From NCBI GenBank assembly GCA_018806915.1, contig JAGKQI010000103.1, positions 1,426,001 to 1,490,000 of the forward strand: a stretch of 64,000 nucleotides of DNA. The letters run 5' to 3'. Source of the stretch: Phytophthora colocasiae (lineage: Eukaryota; Oomycota; Peronosporomycetes; Peronosporales; Peronosporaceae). The notes under the pieces were generated by a model that made no database searches, had not been told where the DNA came from, and saw only the letters and a list, made by a program, of their open reading frames with translations. Below are positions 43,456 to 54,859 of the stretch, in pieces. Position 1 is the stretch's first letter, and each line of letters starts with the position of its first letter. The translations under genes were made by a program, and so were the position numbers.

Positions 43456-44258
43456 CTCTGATCCATCTGACCCCGCGTCGTCAGCTTGGCTCCTACAGCA
43501 ACTACGGCCACTATCCGCACCACCACGGCCACCACCACGACTACGACCACGACCACGGCCACCACGACCACGACCACAAGAAGCACCGACGCCACGATCA
43601 TGACTACCGTCGCCGTCTTGAAGAGAAGGACGTGAAGGACGGGAAGGAAAAGGCCACCGAATCCTCCGACTACAGCTACAGCAAAGACGACTACGAACAC
43701 AAACACTACGGCTACGATCATGACGACTACAAGAGCTACGATGTCGGCTACAGCTACGGCTACAAGAGCTATGGCCACGACAAGAATGACTACTATGGCA
43801 ACGACGACTATGGCAAGGACTACCATGGTAAGGACTACTATGGCAACGACTACAACTACGGCAAGGACTACAACTACGGCAAGAAAAGTTACGGTTACTA
43901 CCCCGACTACTACTCGTCGTACGGTGGTGGCCATGGCTATGGTGGTGATTTTGGCTACGGATACGGCAACGGCAACGGATATGGATACGGCAACAGCTAC
44001 TACCCGGACTACTACTCGTCGTACAGCTACGGCTACCCGAGTTACCCGGTGTACGGCGCCGACTACTACGGCTATGGCTACCCTTACTACGGCGGCTTCG
44101 GCTATGAGTCAAACCCTGCGGAAAGTGCTGCAAGTGCTGGTGACGAGGTGAAGTCTACGTCGGACGCTGGGAAGACCAAGTCGACCGAGAAGGAAGAGTC
44201 GAAGCCAAAGGAGAAGGAGAACAAGTCGGATGCCGAGAAGAAGTCGAAGGGAAAGTGA
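43456..44258 (+). pseudogene. array copy 12, lacking promoter and signal peptide
   Basis: Homology starts just before HLTPRRQLGSY and continues to the normal stop. The frame is open, but no ATG precedes the lost signal sequence. The first methionine (43632) lies after the RRRLEEK motif. The His tract contains a Tyr substitution (HHDYDHDHGHHDHDH), as expected under relaxed constraint. The product would not be secreted by the normal route. Confidence 0.88.
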
Positions 44259-45336
44259 AGCAAGCCATTTGCAACGTGTGACTTGGAGGCTGTGACGCAG
44301 TAGTCGACGGACGAAAAGAAGCATGTAGTCCGCGACCAAAAAGAGTGTAGCGTAAGATACTGAAGTTGTAGGAGAATATCAAAAAAAGCCATTTTGATGT
44401 GAGTTACGAACTGCGAATTCTTCCTGGTTGATCGACCATGCATCGCTCCCTACATAAGTGTATCTTGAATCAATCTTGATTGAAGATTCTTGAAGACCCC
44501 TGCGGTATCCGAGTCAGAATCATATTTCAGATTACGACAGCGAAAATGCTTTCGGATATCAAACCATCGGGAGCCCTGTAGCTGTTCCAGTCGATGTAAG
44601 TGGGTGGTTCAACCATATAATCATGTCTGAGGTCGAGAAGAAGGAGGAGACGACGCAGCAGGAAATTAGAGATGGAAGCAGAAAAGCTAACATTGATCCA
44701 GTGTTCCTGTTTTCTTATTTTATTTTTTTATTTTTATTTGTTTTTTCTGTTTTGCTTTTCATGTTGCTTTCCTTTCTTTTTTTGTTTTTGAACCAGTGTT
44801 TCTCTCACAATATGAACGTTCAGCTCAATCGGGCGTAGGAGCCTCATTCGCAGAGTTAACAACATCCAGAGTTTAGACGACTTCAAGTTTCGACTGCTCA
44901 CGTTCCACAGCATCCAAATGAACACTGGTACTAAACACATCGCGATCCCCGTCGCTTCACAGATGACCGATCATTCGTATGAATACACTTCGAAGTGCAA
45001 ATGGTCGACACGTCAGAAAGATTACCGTGCCGAGCCTCGGCAAGGTGATGGATCTTCATTCTATGGCTGCTTCATTTTTTTAAATTATTATTGCTATTTC
45101 AACGAAATACATCGTCTCCTTTCAAGTTGAGAGGCTTCCGAGTTGGAACTTCCAACCTTGCAGAGACTAGTGACCTCACTCGTTGCGATTGACAGCTATG
45201 AAACCAACGTTCTTGGCAACCAAATCTCCATGAACCAGACCTCACACTCACACTCTCACTTCGCATTTCGCATTTCGCGTTCTTCGACCACATTCCCACC
45301 CAAGAAAGACACCAAGTGACGGACGATATCGACAAG

Positions 45337-46167
45337 ATGCAAACCTCCAAGTTCCTCGTCGCCCTCAGCCTGTGCATCGCCGTCGCCTCCTTTCAAGTGG
45401 CCGACGCCCGTGGTCATCTGGCCCCGCGTCGTCAGCTTGGCTCCTACAGCAACTACGGCCACTATCCGCACCACCACGGCCACCACCACGACCACGACCA
45501 CAAGAAGCACCGCCGCCACGATCATGACTACCGTCGCCGTCTTGAAGAGAAGGACGTGAAGGACGGGAAGGAAAAGGCCACCGAATCCTCCGACTACAGC
45601 TACAGCAAAGACGACTACGAACACAAACACTACGGCTACGATCATGACGACTACAAGAGCTACGATGTCGGCTACAGCTACGGCTACAAGAGCTATGGCC
45701 ACGACAAGAATGACTACTATGGCAACGACTACTATGGCAACGACTACTATGGCAACGACTACAACTACGGCAAGGACTACAACTACGGCAAGAAAAGTTA
45801 CGGTTACTACCCCGACTACTACTCGTCGTACGGTGGTGCCTATGGCTATGGTAGTGGTTTTGGCTACGGATACGGCAACGGCAACGGATATGGATACGGC
45901 AACAGCTACTACCCGGACTACTACTCGTCGTACAGCTACGGCTACCCGAGTTACCCGGTGTACGGCACCGACTACTACGGCTATGGCTACCCTTACTACG
46001 GCGGCTTCGGCTATGAGTCAAACCCTGCGGAAAGTGCTGCAAGTGCTGGTGACGAGGTGAAGTCTACGTCGGACGCTGAGAAGACCAAGTCGACCGAGAA
46101 GGAGGAGTCGAAGCCAAAGGAGAAGGAGAACAAGTCGGATGCCGAGAAGAAGTCGAAGGGAAAGTGA
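45337..46167 (+). CDS. secreted Tyr/Gly/His-rich repeat protein, array copy 13
   Basis: Codes for 276 aa, the shortest intact copy, with a strongly contracted central array (three NDYYG-type units, then NDYNYG, KDYNYG). The signal core reads CIAVASF and the mature start is ARGHLAPRRQ, with APTHLT lost. The 5' leader lacks the CTCGGCAC segment before CGACCAC. Both features are shared with copy 14. Confidence 0.88.
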   Translation: MQTSKFLVALSLCIAVASFQVADARGHLAPRRQLGSYSNYGHYPHHHGHHHDHDHKKHRRHDHDYRRRLEEKDVKDGKEKATESSDYSYSKDDYEHKHYGYDHDDYKSYDVGYSYGYKSYGHDKNDYYGNDYYGNDYYGNDYNYGKDYNYGKKSYGYYPDYYSSYGGAYGYGSGFGYGYGNGNGYGYGNSYYPDYYSSYSYGYPSYPVYGTDYYGYGYPYYGGFGYESNPAESAASAGDEVKSTSDAEKTKSTEKEESKPKEKENKSDAEKKSKGK

Positions 46168-47218
46168 AACAAGCCATTTGCAACGTGTGACTTGGAGGCT
46201 GTGACGCAGTAGTCGACGGACGAAAAGAAGCATGTAGTCCGCGACCAAAAAGAGTGTAGCGTAAGATACTGAAGTTGTAGGAGAATATCAAAAAAAGCCA
46301 TTTTGATGTGAGTTACGAACTGCGAATTCTTCCTGGTTGATCGACCATGCATCGCTCCCTACATAAGTGTATCTTGAATCAATCTTGATTGAAGATTCTT
46401 GAAGACCCCTGCGGTATCCGAGTCAGAATCATATTTCAGATTACGACAGCGAAAATGCTTTCGGATATCAAACCATCGTGAGCCCTGTAGCTGTTCCAGT
46501 CGATGTATGTGGGTGGTTCAACCATATAATCAGCGGGAAATTAGAGATGGAAGCAGAAAAGCTAACATTGATCCAGTGTTCCTGTTTTCTTATATTATTT
46601 TATTTTTTTATTTTTATTTGTTTTTTTTCTGTTTTGCTTTTCATGTTGCTTTCCTTTCTTTTTTTGTTTTTGAACCAGTGTTTCTCTCACAATATGAACG
46701 TTCAGCTCAATCGGGCGTAGGAGCCTCATTCGCAGAGTTAACAACATCCAGAGTTTAGACGACTTCAAGTTTCGACTGCTCACGTTCCACAGCATCCAAA
46801 TGAACACTGGTACTAAACACATCGCGATCCCCGTCGCTTCACAGATGACCGATCATTCGTATGAATACACTTCGAAGTGCAAATGGTCGACACGTCAGAA
46901 AGATTACCGTGCCGAGCCTCGGCAAGGTGATGGATCTTCATTCTATGGCTGCTTCATTTTTTTAAATTATTATTGCTATTTCAACGAAATACATCGTCTC
47001 CTTTCAAGTTGAGAGGCTTCCGAGTTGGAACTTCCAACCTTGCAGAGACTAGTGACCTCACTCGTTGCGATTGACAGCTATGAAACCAACGTTCTTGGCA
47101 ACCAAATCTCCATGAACCAGACCTCACACTCACACTCTCACTTCGCATTTCGCATTTCGCGTTCTTCGACCACATTCCCACCCAAGAAAGACACCAAGTG
47201 ACGGACGATATCGACAAG

Positions 47219-48124
47219 ATGCAAACCTCCAAGTTCCTCGTCGCCCTCAGCCTGTGCATCGCCGTCGCCTCCTTCCAAGTGGCCGACGCCCGTGGTCATC
47301 TGGCCCATCTGACCCCGCGTCGTCAGCTTGGCTCCTACAGCAACTACGGCCACTATCCGCACCACCACGGCCACCACCACGACCACGACCACGACCACAA
47401 GAAGCACCGCCGCCACGATCATGACTACCGTCGCCGTCTTGAAGAGAAGGACGTGAAGGACGTGAAGGAAAAGGCCACCGAATCCTCCGACTACAGCTAC
47501 AGCAAAGACGACTACGAACACAAACACTACGGCTACGATCATGACGACTACAAGAGCTACGGTGTCGGCTACAGCTACGGCTACAAGAGCTATGGCCACG
47601 ACAAGAATGACTACTATGGCAACGAATACTATGGCAACGACTACCATGGTAAGGACTACTATGGCGACGACTACTATGGTAAGGACTACTATGGTAAGGA
47701 CTACTATGGCAACGACTACAACTACGGCAAGGACTACAACTACGGCAAGAAAAGTTACGGTTACTACCCCGACTACTACTCGTCGTACGGTGGTGGCTAT
47801 GGCTATGGTGGTGATTTTGGCTACGGATACGGCAACGGCAACGGATATAGATACGGCAACAGCTACTACCCGGACTACTACTCGTCGTACAGCTACGGCT
47901 ACCCGAGTTACCCGGTGTACGGCGCCGACTACTACGGCTATGGCTACCCTTACTACGGCGGCTTCGGCTATGAGTCAAACCCTGCGGAAAGTGCTGCAAG
48001 TGCTGGTGACGAGGTGAAGTCTACGTCGGACGCTGAGAAGACCAAGTCGACCGAGAAGGAAGAGTCGAAGCCAAAGGAGAAGGAGAACAAGTTGGATGCC
48101 GAGAAGAAGTCGAAGGGAAAGTGA
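47219..48124 (+). CDS. secreted Tyr/Gly/His-rich repeat protein, array copy 14
   Basis: Codes for 301 aa. CIAVASF and ARGHLAHLTPRRQ place it with copy 13. It also has the KDVKDVKEK form of the left-hand copies, YRYGNS, and a single KLDAEKK change in the tail, a mosaic that suggests exchange between units. Confidence 0.88.
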   Translation: MQTSKFLVALSLCIAVASFQVADARGHLAHLTPRRQLGSYSNYGHYPHHHGHHHDHDHDHKKHRRHDHDYRRRLEEKDVKDVKEKATESSDYSYSKDDYEHKHYGYDHDDYKSYGVGYSYGYKSYGHDKNDYYGNEYYGNDYHGKDYYGDDYYGKDYYGKDYYGNDYNYGKDYNYGKKSYGYYPDYYSSYGGGYGYGGDFGYGYGNGNGYRYGNSYYPDYYSSYSYGYPSYPVYGADYYGYGYPYYGGFGYESNPAESAASAGDEVKSTSDAEKTKSTEKEESKPKEKENKLDAEKKSKGK

Positions 48125-49174
48125 AACAAGCCATTTGCAACGTGTGACTTGGAGGCTGTGACGCAGTAGTCGACGGACGAAAAGAAGCATGTAGTCCGCG
48201 ACCAAAAAGAGTGTAGCGTAAGATACTGAAGTTGTAGGAGAATATCAAAAAAAGCCATTTTGATGTGAGTTACGAACTGCGAATTCTTCCTGGTTGATCG
48301 ACCATGCATCGCTCCCTACATAAGTGTATCTTGAATCAATCTTGATTGAAGATTCTTGAAGACCCCTGCGGTATCCGAGTCAGAATCATATTTCAGATTA
48401 CGACAGCGAAAATGCTTTCGGATATCAAACCATCGGGAGCCCTGTAGCTGTTCCAGTCGATGTAAGTGGGTGGTTCAACCATATAATCAGCAGGAAATTA
48501 GAGATGGAAGCAGAAAAGCTAACATTGATCCAGTGTTCCTGTTTTCTTATTTTATTTTATTTTATTTGTTTTTTTTCTGTTTTGCTTTTCATGTTGCTTT
48601 CCTTTCTTTTTTTGTTTTTGAACCAGTGTTTCTCTCACAATATGAACGTTCAGCTCAATCGGGCGTAGGAGCCTCATTCGCAGAGTTAACAACATCCAGA
48701 GTTTAGACGACTTCAAGTTTCGACTGCTCACGTTCCACAGCATCCAAATGAACACTGGTACTAAACACATCGCGATCCCCGTCGCTTCACAGATGACCGA
48801 TCATTCGTATGAATACACTTCGAAGTGCAAATGGTCGACACGTCAGAAAGATTACCGTGCCGAGCCTCGGCAAGGTGATGGATCTTCATTCTATGGCTGC
48901 TTCATTTTTTTAAATTATTATTGCTATTTCAACGAAATACATCGTCTCCTTTCAAGTTGAGAGGCTTCCGAGTTGGAACTTCCAACCTTGCAGAGACTAG
49001 TGACCTCACTCGTTGCGATTGACAGCTATGAAACCAACGTTCTTGGCAACCAATCTCCATGAACCAGACCTCACACTCACACTCTCACTTCGCATTTCGC
49101 ATTTCGCGTTCTCCTCGGCACTCGACCACATTCCCACCCAAGAAAGACACCAAGTGACGGACGATATCGACAAG

Positions 49175-50059
49175 ATGCAAACCTCCAAGTTCCTCGTCGC
49201 CCTCAGCCTGTGCATCTCCGTCGCCTCCTTCCAAGTGGCCGACGCCCGTGGTGCTCCGACCCATCTGACCCCGCGTCGTCAGCTTGGCTCCTACAGCAAC
49301 TACGGCCACTATCCGCACCACCACGGCCACCACCACGACCACGACCACAAGAAGCACCGCCGCCACGATCATGACTACCGTCGCCGTCTTGAAGAGAAGG
49401 ACGTGAAGGACGGGAAGGAAAAGGCCACCGAATCCTCCGACTACAGCTACAGCAAAGACGACTACGAACACAAACACTACGGCTACGATCATGACGACTA
49501 CAAGAGCTACGATGTCGGCTACAGCTACGGCTACAAGAGCTATGGCCACGACAAGAATGACTACTATGGCAACGACGACTATGGCAAGGACTACCATGGT
49601 AAGGACTACTATGGCAACGACTACTATGGCAACGACTACTATGGCAACGACTACAACTACGGCAAGGACTACAACTACGGCAAGAAAAGTTACGGTTACT
49701 ACCCCGACTACTACTCGTCGTACGGTGGTGGCTATGGCTATGGTGGTGGTTTTGGCTACGGATACGGCAACGGCAACGGATATAGATACGGCAACAGCTA
49801 CTACCCGGACTACTACTCGTCGTACAGCTACGGCTACCCGAGTTACCCGGTGTACGGCGCCGACTACTACGGCTATGGCTACCCTTACTACGGCGGCTTC
49901 GGCTATGAGTCAAACCCTGCGGAAAGTGCTGCAAGTGCTGGTGACGAGGTGAAGTCTACGTCGGACGCTGAGAAGACCAAGTCGACCGAGAAGGAAGAGT
50001 CGAAGCCAAAGGAGAAGGAGAACAAGTCGGATGCCGAGAAGAAGTCGAAGGGAAAGTGA
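49175..50059 (+). CDS. secreted Tyr/Gly/His-rich repeat protein, array copy 15 (last)
   Basis: Codes for 294 aa. It has ARGAP, KDVKDGKEK, KSYDVGY, NDDYG in the central array, and YRYGNS. The 3' region matches other units up to 50310 and then passes into the upstream region of the intact bZIP/START-like gene rather than a relic spacer. The open frame upstream to 49013 is leader sequence. Confidence 0.88.
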   Translation: MQTSKFLVALSLCISVASFQVADARGAPTHLTPRRQLGSYSNYGHYPHHHGHHHDHDHKKHRRHDHDYRRRLEEKDVKDGKEKATESSDYSYSKDDYEHKHYGYDHDDYKSYDVGYSYGYKSYGHDKNDYYGNDDYGKDYHGKDYYGNDYYGNDYYGNDYNYGKDYNYGKKSYGYYPDYYSSYGGGYGYGGGFGYGYGNGNGYRYGNSYYPDYYSSYSYGYPSYPVYGADYYGYGYPYYGGFGYESNPAESAASAGDEVKSTSDAEKTKSTEKEESKPKEKENKSDAEKKSKGK

Positions 50060-50358
50060 AGCAAGCCATTTGCAACGTGTGACTTGGAGGCTGTGACGCA
50101 GTAGTCGACGGACGAAAAGAAGAATGTAGTCCGCGACCAAAAAGAGTGTAGCGTAAGATACTGAAGTTGTAGGAGAATATCAAAAAAAGCCATTTTGATG
50201 TGAGTTGCGAACTGCGAATTCTTCCTGGTTGATCGACCATGCATCGCTCCCTACATAAGTGTATCTTGAATCAATCTTGATTGAAGATTCTTGAAGACCC
50301 CTGCGGTATCAGATTTTGAATCAGAATTCAGTTCAGGATAATCATACTATTATAAGCG

Positions 50359-51808
50359 ATGGCGTTAAACCTGATAGAAGACCCCGTGATGTTCAAGGCG
50401 GTGCTAGACTTTGTGGATGAGTTCATAGAAGCAGACACTGTTCATCAGCCAAACATGGAGGAGAGGGAGGTATCTCCCATGGTGGTAGTAGCCGCTCCCA
50501 CTAGATTAGCGCTGGAATCAGATTGTATTGAGACTTCTCTTGACAGGAAAACTTTAGCTACAAAGAAAGCAAACAACAATGCGAAAACAACAATTCCGCG
50601 GCCTAAAGGGAAGCGAAAATACAATCCCAATCGGGCACGGGAGCAGCAACGCAAGGAGCTTCTCAACCTCCGGGAAAAGGTTGTAGAATTGGAACTGGAA
50701 CTCAAATTGTTGCAAGGACACAAGACCGTGACACAAACAGAGGTTAATGGGAATAACCTCGAAGCAGGAGAAGAAGTTGGACTGTTTTATCGTCCTGCCA
50801 TTTGGAAAGAGATGGCCAATCACCAATTGGAGGAGAGACTGAAATCGGAAAGAGAAAATCGTCGATTGAAATCGCTCTTGGAAAGACAAATCAAGATCGA
50901 CACAACTCTGGCGAAACTACTGGAGACGAAACTCTTTATACAGTTCATTGGCATTCTCTTGTATTTTGTACTGCAGCCGATGGACTCCTGTGTGTACGAC
51001 CAACGATCCCGACCAACCGATACTCGCTCATCGGATCGCACGGGCTCCGACGTTTTCGCTGAGCTCTTGTCGAGTGTTGATGATTCCTATCGCGAGGTGG
51101 ATGATGTGTTCAAAGCCAACGAACTTGGAGACATGGAGTCTTCTTTCAGTGATGCGAGGATGCACGTCGGTCCCGATGGTGTCTACATGGAGATGTTTGC
51201 CAACAAGGTACTTCCGTTCAAAGTGGTATCTACAGGTATAGCTGCATGGAAATTCTTTGCCAATTTGATAGAACATATGCCCTACCGCTTCTTCTACCAG
51301 AAAGACCAAAAGGTAAGCTGTTTACTCGTCATTTGGCAAGTACGACTGTATCTTGGCTGACATTGTGTCTTCAAAATGGATGTAGGATCTGGAAACGAAG
51401 GGTGATACGGTCATCGAGAGCTTTGGTGTAGGATCACACGCCAATGGCATGCAAGCAGACTTTCGCGTTAAACAAATTCTGCGTCGTTACGTGGTCGAAG
51501 ACCGTGTGGTAATTGTCTGGCGGTCTCTCATCGACCTCGTGGAGTTCTCTGGCTCCCCATTGTGTGGAGCAGTATTCCAAGAGAAAGGTTACGTTGTCGC
51601 CCGTCGCCCACACGGAATGGCCGAGAACTTCGCATTGCTGCAGATTTGCTATCGCATCCACCCGAACACTCCCGTGCACTTATCGGGCGATAGTGCCATC
51701 GCGAGTACGCTCACCGATCTCGTTCTAAATGGGACAGCAGCGAAAATTGCTTCTGGATATCAAACTATCGAGAACATCCTGTTCAACGAGTCCATACAGT
51801 CGTGTTGA
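50359..51808 (+). CDS. bZIP-like plus START-like domain protein (2 exons)
   Basis: Exons 50359-51312 and 51386-51808 (intron GTAAGCTG ... GGATGTAG, phase 0) give 458 aa. Residues about 75-120 form a basic region and leucine-rich coiled coil (KRKYNPNRAREQQRKE then LREKVVELELELKLLQ), bZIP-like but without a clean N-x7-R. A second coiled coil covers about 155-195. From about 235 to the end the sequence resembles the START-like domain of an oomycete family that includes proteins annotated as M96 mating-specific; that label is from memory and uncertain. A lipid- or ligand-responsive DNA-binding role is inference. Pieces of its 3' end recur in all 14 array spacers. Confidence 0.7.
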
Positions 51809-51865
51809 GGCTTGATGTACGCTTCATGCATTCCTATCAGAATTTGGACTGATACTGGTTTCTAT

Positions 51866-52651
51866 TTAATGCCTTAAAGTGTACGACGAAATCTTCCTGG
51901 ATCTCCCAAATGGAACTACCCACCACGGCTGTGTATATTGATCTGAAGGTTTGACGATTTCCGACGTTCCTGTGGTTGTTTCGGTTGGTGTAAGTGGCTT
52001 GATCGGAGCAGGAATGCTGAATTGAACCAGCGTTTCCCTCACAGTATCAGCTTTCAGCTCAATTGGGCGTAGAAATCGGTCTGCAGAGTTAACAGCATGC
52101 AGAGCTTGGATGATTTCAAGTTTCGACTGTTCAAGTTCAACAGCATCCAAGTCATCACCGGTACTAAAGACATAGCGATTCCAGTTGAGCAACTTCACCG
52201 ACCATTTCTTGACCAGTTCCTTGTTAGCAGCGAAGAATACAACATGGTAGCTGCCACTCACCACCCCTGGAGAGGAATCTACTTTGATCCGAGGGATGTA
52301 CGGCTCTGTTGTCGGAGCTTTCACGTCCGAGTCATCGTCGCTACTGTCCGAACTTGAAGTGTCTTCCTCGAATTGATGGGATGGAGGCATGACCGCTAAC
52401 CGCGCTTTTAGCTCGAAGATGTTGAGCGAATACATGGCGTTAACTTCGACACGGTGGCTGGTCAACTGGAATGATTCCACAGGGTCATCGAGCGAATCTG
52501 GCGACTTGTAACCACGCAAATAACCTTCTTCGACTACGTAGTACAGCACGCGAGTATGAGCTGGCAATTTGTCGCTGGCTTGTTGCTTCCACGCAGGTCG
52601 GGAGTCGGGAAAGCATGCCTCAACAGGCACTCGGATCAAGAAGCCTTCCAT
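51866..52651 (-). CDS. PH-like domain protein, 261 aa
   Basis: A single exon, convergent with the START-like gene (57 bp apart). Residues about 30-165 have the strand pattern of a PH domain (TRVLYYVVEEGYLRGYKS, YSLNIFELKARL, SYHVVFFAANKELVKKWSVKLLNW), including the conserved Trp of the C-terminal helix. An acidic Ser/Asp loop (about 95-110) interrupts it. PH domains bind phosphoinositides or proteins at membranes. The C-terminal part is Thr/Pro-rich. This is the intact source of the minus-strand relics in the array spacers. Confidence 0.65.
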   Translation of the reverse strand: MEGFLIRVPVEACFPDSRPAWKQQASDKLPAHTRVLYYVVEEGYLRGYKSPDSLDDPVESFQLTSHRVEVNAMYSLNIFELKARLAVMPPSHQFEEDTSSSDSSDDDSDVKAPTTEPYIPRIKVDSSPGVVSGSYHVVFFAANKELVKKWSVKLLNWNRYVFSTGDDLDAVELEQSKLEIIQALHAVNSADRFLRPIELKADTVRETLVQFSIPAPIKPLTPTETTTGTSEIVKPSDQYTQPWWVVPFGRSRKISSYTLRH

Positions 52652-53298
52652 TTGGATAGTCTACTCAGTTGTTGATCCCTTGACAATGTGCCAATGTCCG
52701 ATAAGAGTCAAGTCAGGTACAAGGCAGGTCGAATAATGAACGGGGCAGACACCGATCAGAATTATTTCCTCTGGATAATTCTAGCCAGATAGTCGAGGAC
52801 GTTGTGACGGATATCACCCAGGCTAACGGCTTGATGAAACCGCTTGTCTTGATACAAGGTGGCCAGTATCAGTCGCTAGGTGGCGTTGTATAGCTGTAGT
52901 GGTTTCCTACGCTGAACAAGGGATGATGGTAAGCTTGTCTTGACCAAGACAAGCTTACCATCAAGACCTTGACCGTCAAAAGGTAACGGAGGTAAGCTCG
53001 TAGCCGTTTTCCACATTATCCCAAAGCTTCCGGACTCTCACAGTAACGCGTTGTCAGACCAAGAAACTCTCAACGAAGTACTGCCATGAGATGACAAGTG
53101 AATGTTGCAAGTTGCACCGGATGCAACATGGTCGGTTACTGAATGTCATCTTGTGGCTGCACTTGAATTCTAATGATACTGCAAGACACATTTAACTTCG
53201 GTTCGTTGTGAGCTGCTAAAGAATTCGGCACAGTGGATATAAAAGTTCAACGCAAAAGTGCGCATGGCTTTACGTATTGCGCATCGTAGTAAAAGCTG
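52652..53298. other. gene-poor stretch with a near-perfect palindrome
   Basis: Between the PH-like gene and Gypsy element 2. No coding region was recognised. It contains the palindrome at 52925-52962, annotated separately. Confidence 0.5.
52925..52962. repeat. perfect 18-bp inverted repeat with 2-bp centre
   Basis: GATGGTAAGCTTGTCTTG (52925-52942), AC, then its exact reverse complement (52945-52962). It would form a strong hairpin in single-stranded DNA or RNA. No flanking target duplication was recognised. Confidence 0.9.
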
Positions 53299-53303
53299 CA
53301 ACG

Positions 53304-53537
53304 TGTAGTGGGTCGAAGACGTGTAAGACGTGCCTACTCACTGGGACTCGGATAAGGTACCGAGACCGAGCTGGTGGTAGAGATTGTAGGATCATTGCTA
53401 GAGGACTAGGCTCGAAGACCTCCGTTTTCTTGGAGCTCTGGAGCAAGAGTAGAGCTCACTTCTGAATCAGCATCAATACAAGCAAGGATCCAAGGAAGCC
53501 ACCAGCTTCCCTAATAAGTGTTCGTGGACCGACTACA
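53304..53537 (+). repeat. 5' LTR of Gypsy element 2
   Basis: 234 bp. It is followed directly by AAGTTAACTTTAG, the same post-LTR motif as in element 1. Confidence 0.93.
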
Positions 53538-53574
53538 AAGTTAACTTTAGTGAACTAAGGTTCGACAGCGGAAG

Positions 53575-54850
53575 ATGGCTACATCGACGGACAATGCGGG
53601 CAACATGGCAAGTGGAGCAAGTGAGACTTCTACAAAGCGAGTTCTGCGTTCAAGACGAACGACTCGCTCGGACACCAGTGACCGAGTGGTCACATCTACC
53701 GCAAGTGAAGATGACAGCCCGGCGCAACCGACTGTGTCGGTTGGTGCCGTTGGAAGTGCGACAGGTGATTTCGACCAACCAAGAGGACGTGGTCGAGCAG
53801 CAAGAGGAAAACGTGGAACAGTCGCAACACGCCGAGCCACGGCAGCAAGCTAATGGACAGGAGGCGAGGCAGGATGGAGAAGTGACGAACGGAGCACTGA
53901 CCAGCAGCCACCCCACGGTGCCGCAGCCGATCTTTACGATTGTGACTGCTCCTAAAGTGACGGATATCTCCCATGACGGGATGACGAAATGGCTGGACCT
54001 GCGACTCGAGTATGAAGAAGCTTTTAAGGCTCGTTGCAAAACGACAGGTGAATCGCTAGACGCAGTAATGACGAGCGTACGCAACTCGTTCGATGAAGCT
54101 TTGCTGGACACGTTGTGTGAAGTCGTCTGGGTGAAGGAAAAGTCCGAGCTCACGGAGGAGTTCCTGTGGGATTGGGTGATGAAGACGGTGGAGAGCTTCA
54201 AAAACAGGCAACTACCAAACATCGAAGAGCTGTTCAAGCGAGAACTGTCAATGGAGGAGAGTCATGGTGATGTGGAAGCTCAAGTTACTAACTACTTCCA
54301 CGCATGCAACATGCTGATACGCACCAACGGACTCGTGAGTCTTTTTAAGACTGAGGATGGGACGAAGAAGAAGTGTAAGATCTTGGTGAATGGATTGCCT
54401 GCAAGACTGAAGAAAAAGGTCAAGAATGAAATCGACTTTAGGGCGCCTGGAGCCAAATCGAGTGTACCTGTGCTGTTCAACCTCATTATGGAACAAGCAC
54501 TTGACAATGCCAAGATTGACGGGGCAGTGCATAGAGAAGGTGGTAAACGCAACCAATGCGCCACCAACTACTCTGCTAAGAACAATGCAAACAAACAAAA
54601 AGGATCTTCAGCTCCCAAACAGCAATACCTGGGTAAGCGTTCGCGCAGTGACCAAGACCGTCGAGTTGTGAACGATGCGGGAGAATTGCGGCAAGGAGGC
54701 CGTAGTAAAAGGGGTTGCTACAATTGTGGAGGAGGACATCTAGTTCGCGATTGCCCGCGTGTGGAGAGTACTAGCACCTCAACACAGCGCGAGGGGCATC
54801 GTCGACAACCGTTCAATCAGGGGAGGCAACGCACGCCTACGAAGGATTAG
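53575..54850 (+). CDS. Gypsy element 2 gag (frame ambiguous near the N-terminus)
   Basis: The conserved Gag body (DISHDGMTKWLDLRLEYEEA onward) and the CCHC knuckle CYNCGGGHLVRDC (near 54716) lie in the frame open from 53594. The first natural-looking ATG (53575, MATSTDNAG) is in another frame that stays open to 53853. Either translation starts at 53594 or a frameshift separates the N-terminus from the body. Confidence 0.75.
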
Positions 54851-54859
54851 ACAATGTCT

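Larger units (their letters stand above)
15001..50310 (+). repeat. tandem array of 15 ~2-kb units with secreted Tyr-rich protein genes
   Basis: Units are 1.88-2.04 kb, all in the same orientation. Gene starts are at 15231, 17241, 19217, 21230, 23188, 25171, 27169, 29118, 31153, 33184, 35193 (split), about 43456 (truncated), 45337, 47219 and 49175. Each unit consists of promoter, gene, 3' region and a spacer with relics of neighbouring genes. Units are near-identical outside the variable central coding repeat and small indels. The left edge is near 15001; the right edge is the sequence CTGCGGTATC at 50310, after which the intact neighbour genes begin. Insertions at 35315-41276 and 42768-about 43454 are not part of the original unit. 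Confidence 0.95.
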
